From: Betaproteobacteria bacterium
Lineage (GTDB): Bacteria > Pseudomonadota > Gammaproteobacteria > Burkholderiales > Casimicrobiaceae
Assembly (NCBI GenBank): GCA_005883655.1
Contig: VBDA01000319.1
Coordinates: forward strand, 1 to 7,312
Direction: 5' to 3'
Length of the DNA stretch: 7,312 bases
Part shown: positions 5,971 through 7,312 of the stretch, piece by piece
Numbering within the stretch: the stretch's first letter is position 1
Layout: each line of letters opens with the position of its first letter
Position numbers and translations under genes: made by a program
Notes under the pieces: model-generated
Databases searched by the model: none
What the model was told of the DNA's origin: nothing
What the model saw: only the letters and a program-made list of their open reading frames with translations

Positions 5971-6864
5971 TTAGGCAAGAGCCGCCTTGTACAGAGCGAC
6001 CAGCTTGCTCCACGCCTTTTCGGCTTCGGGCCTGCTGTAGATCGGCACGCCGTTGTCAACCGGCATATCCGGCACACACCAACCGTGCTTGGCTGGATAG
6101 ACTTCGATTTCCGCCGGAACCTTCGCCGCGGCAAACGCCGCTCTCAGCTTGTCTTTCGCATCCGGTTGGCGCTGGTCGTCGTTCGATGCGATACCGAAGT
6201 ACATCCGTGCCTTGATCTTTGGCGCGAGCAGATGCGGGCTGTCAGGCTTATCCGTGACTAAACCGCCCCCATGGAAGGAAGCGCCGGCGCCAACGCGATC
6301 TGGAAGTGCGGCGGCCGTCTTCACCACCAGTGGCCCGCCCATACAGTAGCCTTGGGTCCCGATCTTCTTCGCCTTATTGACCTGTGATTGCGCGTCCAGG
6401 AACGCGATATAGGCGACCGCATCCTTCTCCGCCACACCCGGAGCGCTCACCGACGCCATGAGTGGCCGCAGCTTCGCCATGTCAGCCTCATTTTGGAAGT
6501 TGAAAGAGGAGGCGCTGTCGAACACCGGCGCCTTGGCTATGCGATAAAAGGGGTTTGGAATGAGCACCGAGTAGCCTTCGGCAGCAATGCGCTTACCGAT
6601 GTCGCGCATCGCCGGGCGTAAGCCGAAAGCGTCGGTCCAGATCAGCACGCCGGGATGCGAACCAGTCTGCGGATGGATGAACGCGGCGTCGCACGTGCCG
6701 TCGGGCGTTTTGATCGTCACGTCGGCCTCCACAACGGGCTGGGCGGCGAACGTCGAACCAGTGGCGGCGGCAAGGCCGGCAGCCACGGACAATGCGATGA
6801 AATCGCGCCGTGAGGGATCGGCTACGGCGTTATGCAGTTTTTCGGAACCCTGTTTGTCATCCAT
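5971..6864 (-). CDS. Tat-exported dienelactone hydrolase family protein
   Basis: This encodes a 297-residue alpha/beta hydrolase of the dienelactone hydrolase family, probably acting in the periplasm on an ester or lactone not identifiable from sequence. The start at 6864 follows AGGAGA with good spacing. A twin-arginine signal SRRDFIALS (18-26) with a hydrophobic stretch and cleavage near TFAA (about 38-41) indicates folded export by Tat. The catalytic triad can be placed: nucleophile Cys174 in GYCMGG, Asp230 in NDDQRQP (fitting the family's D-x-x-x-P), and His260 in KHGWC. The DAFGL segment (78-82) corresponds to the strand that in classical dienelactone hydrolase carries a Glu controlling the cysteine; Glu is absent here, as in many relatives. 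There is no operon partner on its strand within 100 bases other than the truncated DUF4386 gene upstream. Confidence 0.92.
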   Translation of the reverse strand: MDDKQGSEKLHNAVADPSRRDFIALSVAAGLAAATGSTFAAQPVVEADVTIKTPDGTCDAAFIHPQTGSHPGVLIWTDAFGLRPAMRDIGKRIAAEGYSVLIPNPFYRIAKAPVFDSASSFNFQNEADMAKLRPLMASVSAPGVAEKDAVAYIAFLDAQSQVNKAKKIGTQGYCMGGPLVVKTAAALPDRVGAGASFHGGGLVTDKPDSPHLLAPKIKARMYFGIASNDDQRQPDAKDKLRAAFAAAKVPAEIEVYPAKHGWCVPDMPVDNGVPIYSRPEAEKAWSKLVALYKAALA

Positions 6865-6914
6865 CGTTGCCGTCTCCTCTTGGTAAGTCGTTCAGTCCGG
6901 ACTTTCGCCTTTCA

Positions 6915-6944
6915 ACTCTATCTTTGCGCAAAACCATATGTCAA
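6915..6944 (-). promoter_or_regulatory. candidate sigma70-type promoter of the hydrolase gene
   Basis: On the minus strand a perfect TTGACA -35 box (6939-6944) is followed, after 18 bases, by TAGAGT (6915-6920), four of six to the -10 consensus. Transcription would begin near 6908, giving a leader of about 44 bases before the start at 6864. A 10-base perfect palindrome, AGTCCGGACT (6894-6903), lies just inside the predicted transcript and could be an operator, though 10-base palindromes are frequent by chance. Confidence 0.5.
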
Positions 6945-6994
6945 CTGCGTGTTCCGGAAGTTCATTCTCGTTCCTCGCTATGCGAGTGCATGAA

Positions 6995-7312
6995 TCACCA
7001 TTGTGCCGCTGCGCTGGCTTGCTGCTTCCATCGCTGAACGTTGACGCCCATCACAAGGAGCCACAGGGTCAGCGATGCTTCCCCGAGCATGCCGGGAGCC
7101 ATGATATAGGGAGTCAGATAGCGCGCCAGCGGCGGTGACAGGAGCGTCGTAAAACTGAAGGTCAACCAGCCTAAACCGGCACACACCATCAGCGCACCCA
7201 CCATTCGAGGCAGGAACGCCGACCCGAGAATAAGGCAGCCAACCAGGAGACAATGGAGCCCAAAAAACATGAAGGCGATCACGGAGGCCTGCTCATACAA
7301 TCTAAGAAACAT
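6995..7312 (-). CDS. DUF4386 family membrane protein (C-terminal part, cut by window edge)
   Basis: The visible 105 residues match the C-terminal half of DUF4386 integral membrane proteins, which are normally about 220-240 residues. Three hydrophobic segments can be seen (about 11-33, 38-58 and 78-93). The pattern includes FFGLHCLLVGCLI, FLPRMVGALMVCAGLGWL, PYIMAPGMLGEASLTLWLL and the closing MGVN, all typical of the family. The methionine codon at 7310-7312 sits exactly at the window edge and is almost certainly internal, so the gene continues outside. The short C-terminal tail is polar (NVQRWKQQ). The function of the family is unknown. The stop lies 130 bases upstream of the hydrolase start on the same strand, with that gene's own promoter candidate between them, so separate transcription is likely. 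Confidence 0.85.
   Translation of the reverse strand: MFLRLYEQASVIAFMFFGLHCLLVGCLILGSAFLPRMVGALMVCAGLGWLTFSFTTLLSPPLARYLTPYIMAPGMLGEASLTLWLLVMGVNVQRWKQQASAAAQW

Overview
The window looks like chromosomal DNA of a high-GC, Gram-negative proteobacterium, probably alpha- or betaproteobacterial. The evidence is Sec signal peptides and one Tat signal, strong GC preference at third codon positions, and families common there: a CHD cyclase fused to a TolB-like and TPR module, DUF3617, DUF1330, a Tat-exported dienelactone hydrolase, and a COG2984-type substrate-binding protein remnant. I see no rRNA, tRNA, CRISPR array, transposase or phage gene.

Layout, left to right. At 1-358 there is no intact gene. 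It holds a degenerate minus-strand remnant of the C-terminus of an ABC transporter substrate-binding protein (about 159-269) and three copies of a GGTCCGCT octamer. At 359-901 (minus) is a small secreted protein of unknown function. After a gene-poor stretch (902-1461) comes a DUF3617 periplasmic protein (1462-1902, plus). Tail-to-tail with it sits the broken N-terminus of an F420-dependent NADP reductase-like Rossmann protein (about 1930-2070, minus). A DUF1330 protein follows (2132-2422, plus). A hairpin terminator at 2475-2498 separates it from the converging large gene.

The largest gene (2508-4478, minus) encodes a 656-residue soluble protein with an N-terminal class III adenylate/guanylate cyclase domain, a TolB-like domain and TPR repeats. 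Its metal-binding aspartates are intact. Upstream on the same strand is a ModA-like periplasmic binding protein (4609-5409) with no permease or ATPase beside it. A possible 58-residue ORF (5686-5862, plus) lies in the next gap. A Tat-exported dienelactone hydrolase family protein (5971-6864, minus) follows, with a plausible sigma70-type promoter upstream. The right edge cuts a DUF4386 membrane protein (6995-7312, minus).

The genes do not form an obvious pathway. They look like independently transcribed accessory or housekeeping-peripheral genes, with several eroded gene fragments between them. I found no convincing undescribed multi-gene system. The items most worth a second look are the gene remnants at 159-269, 1930-2070 and 4520-4608, the orphan ModA-like protein with an unusual N-terminal ligand region, and the cyclase/TolB/TPR fusion.
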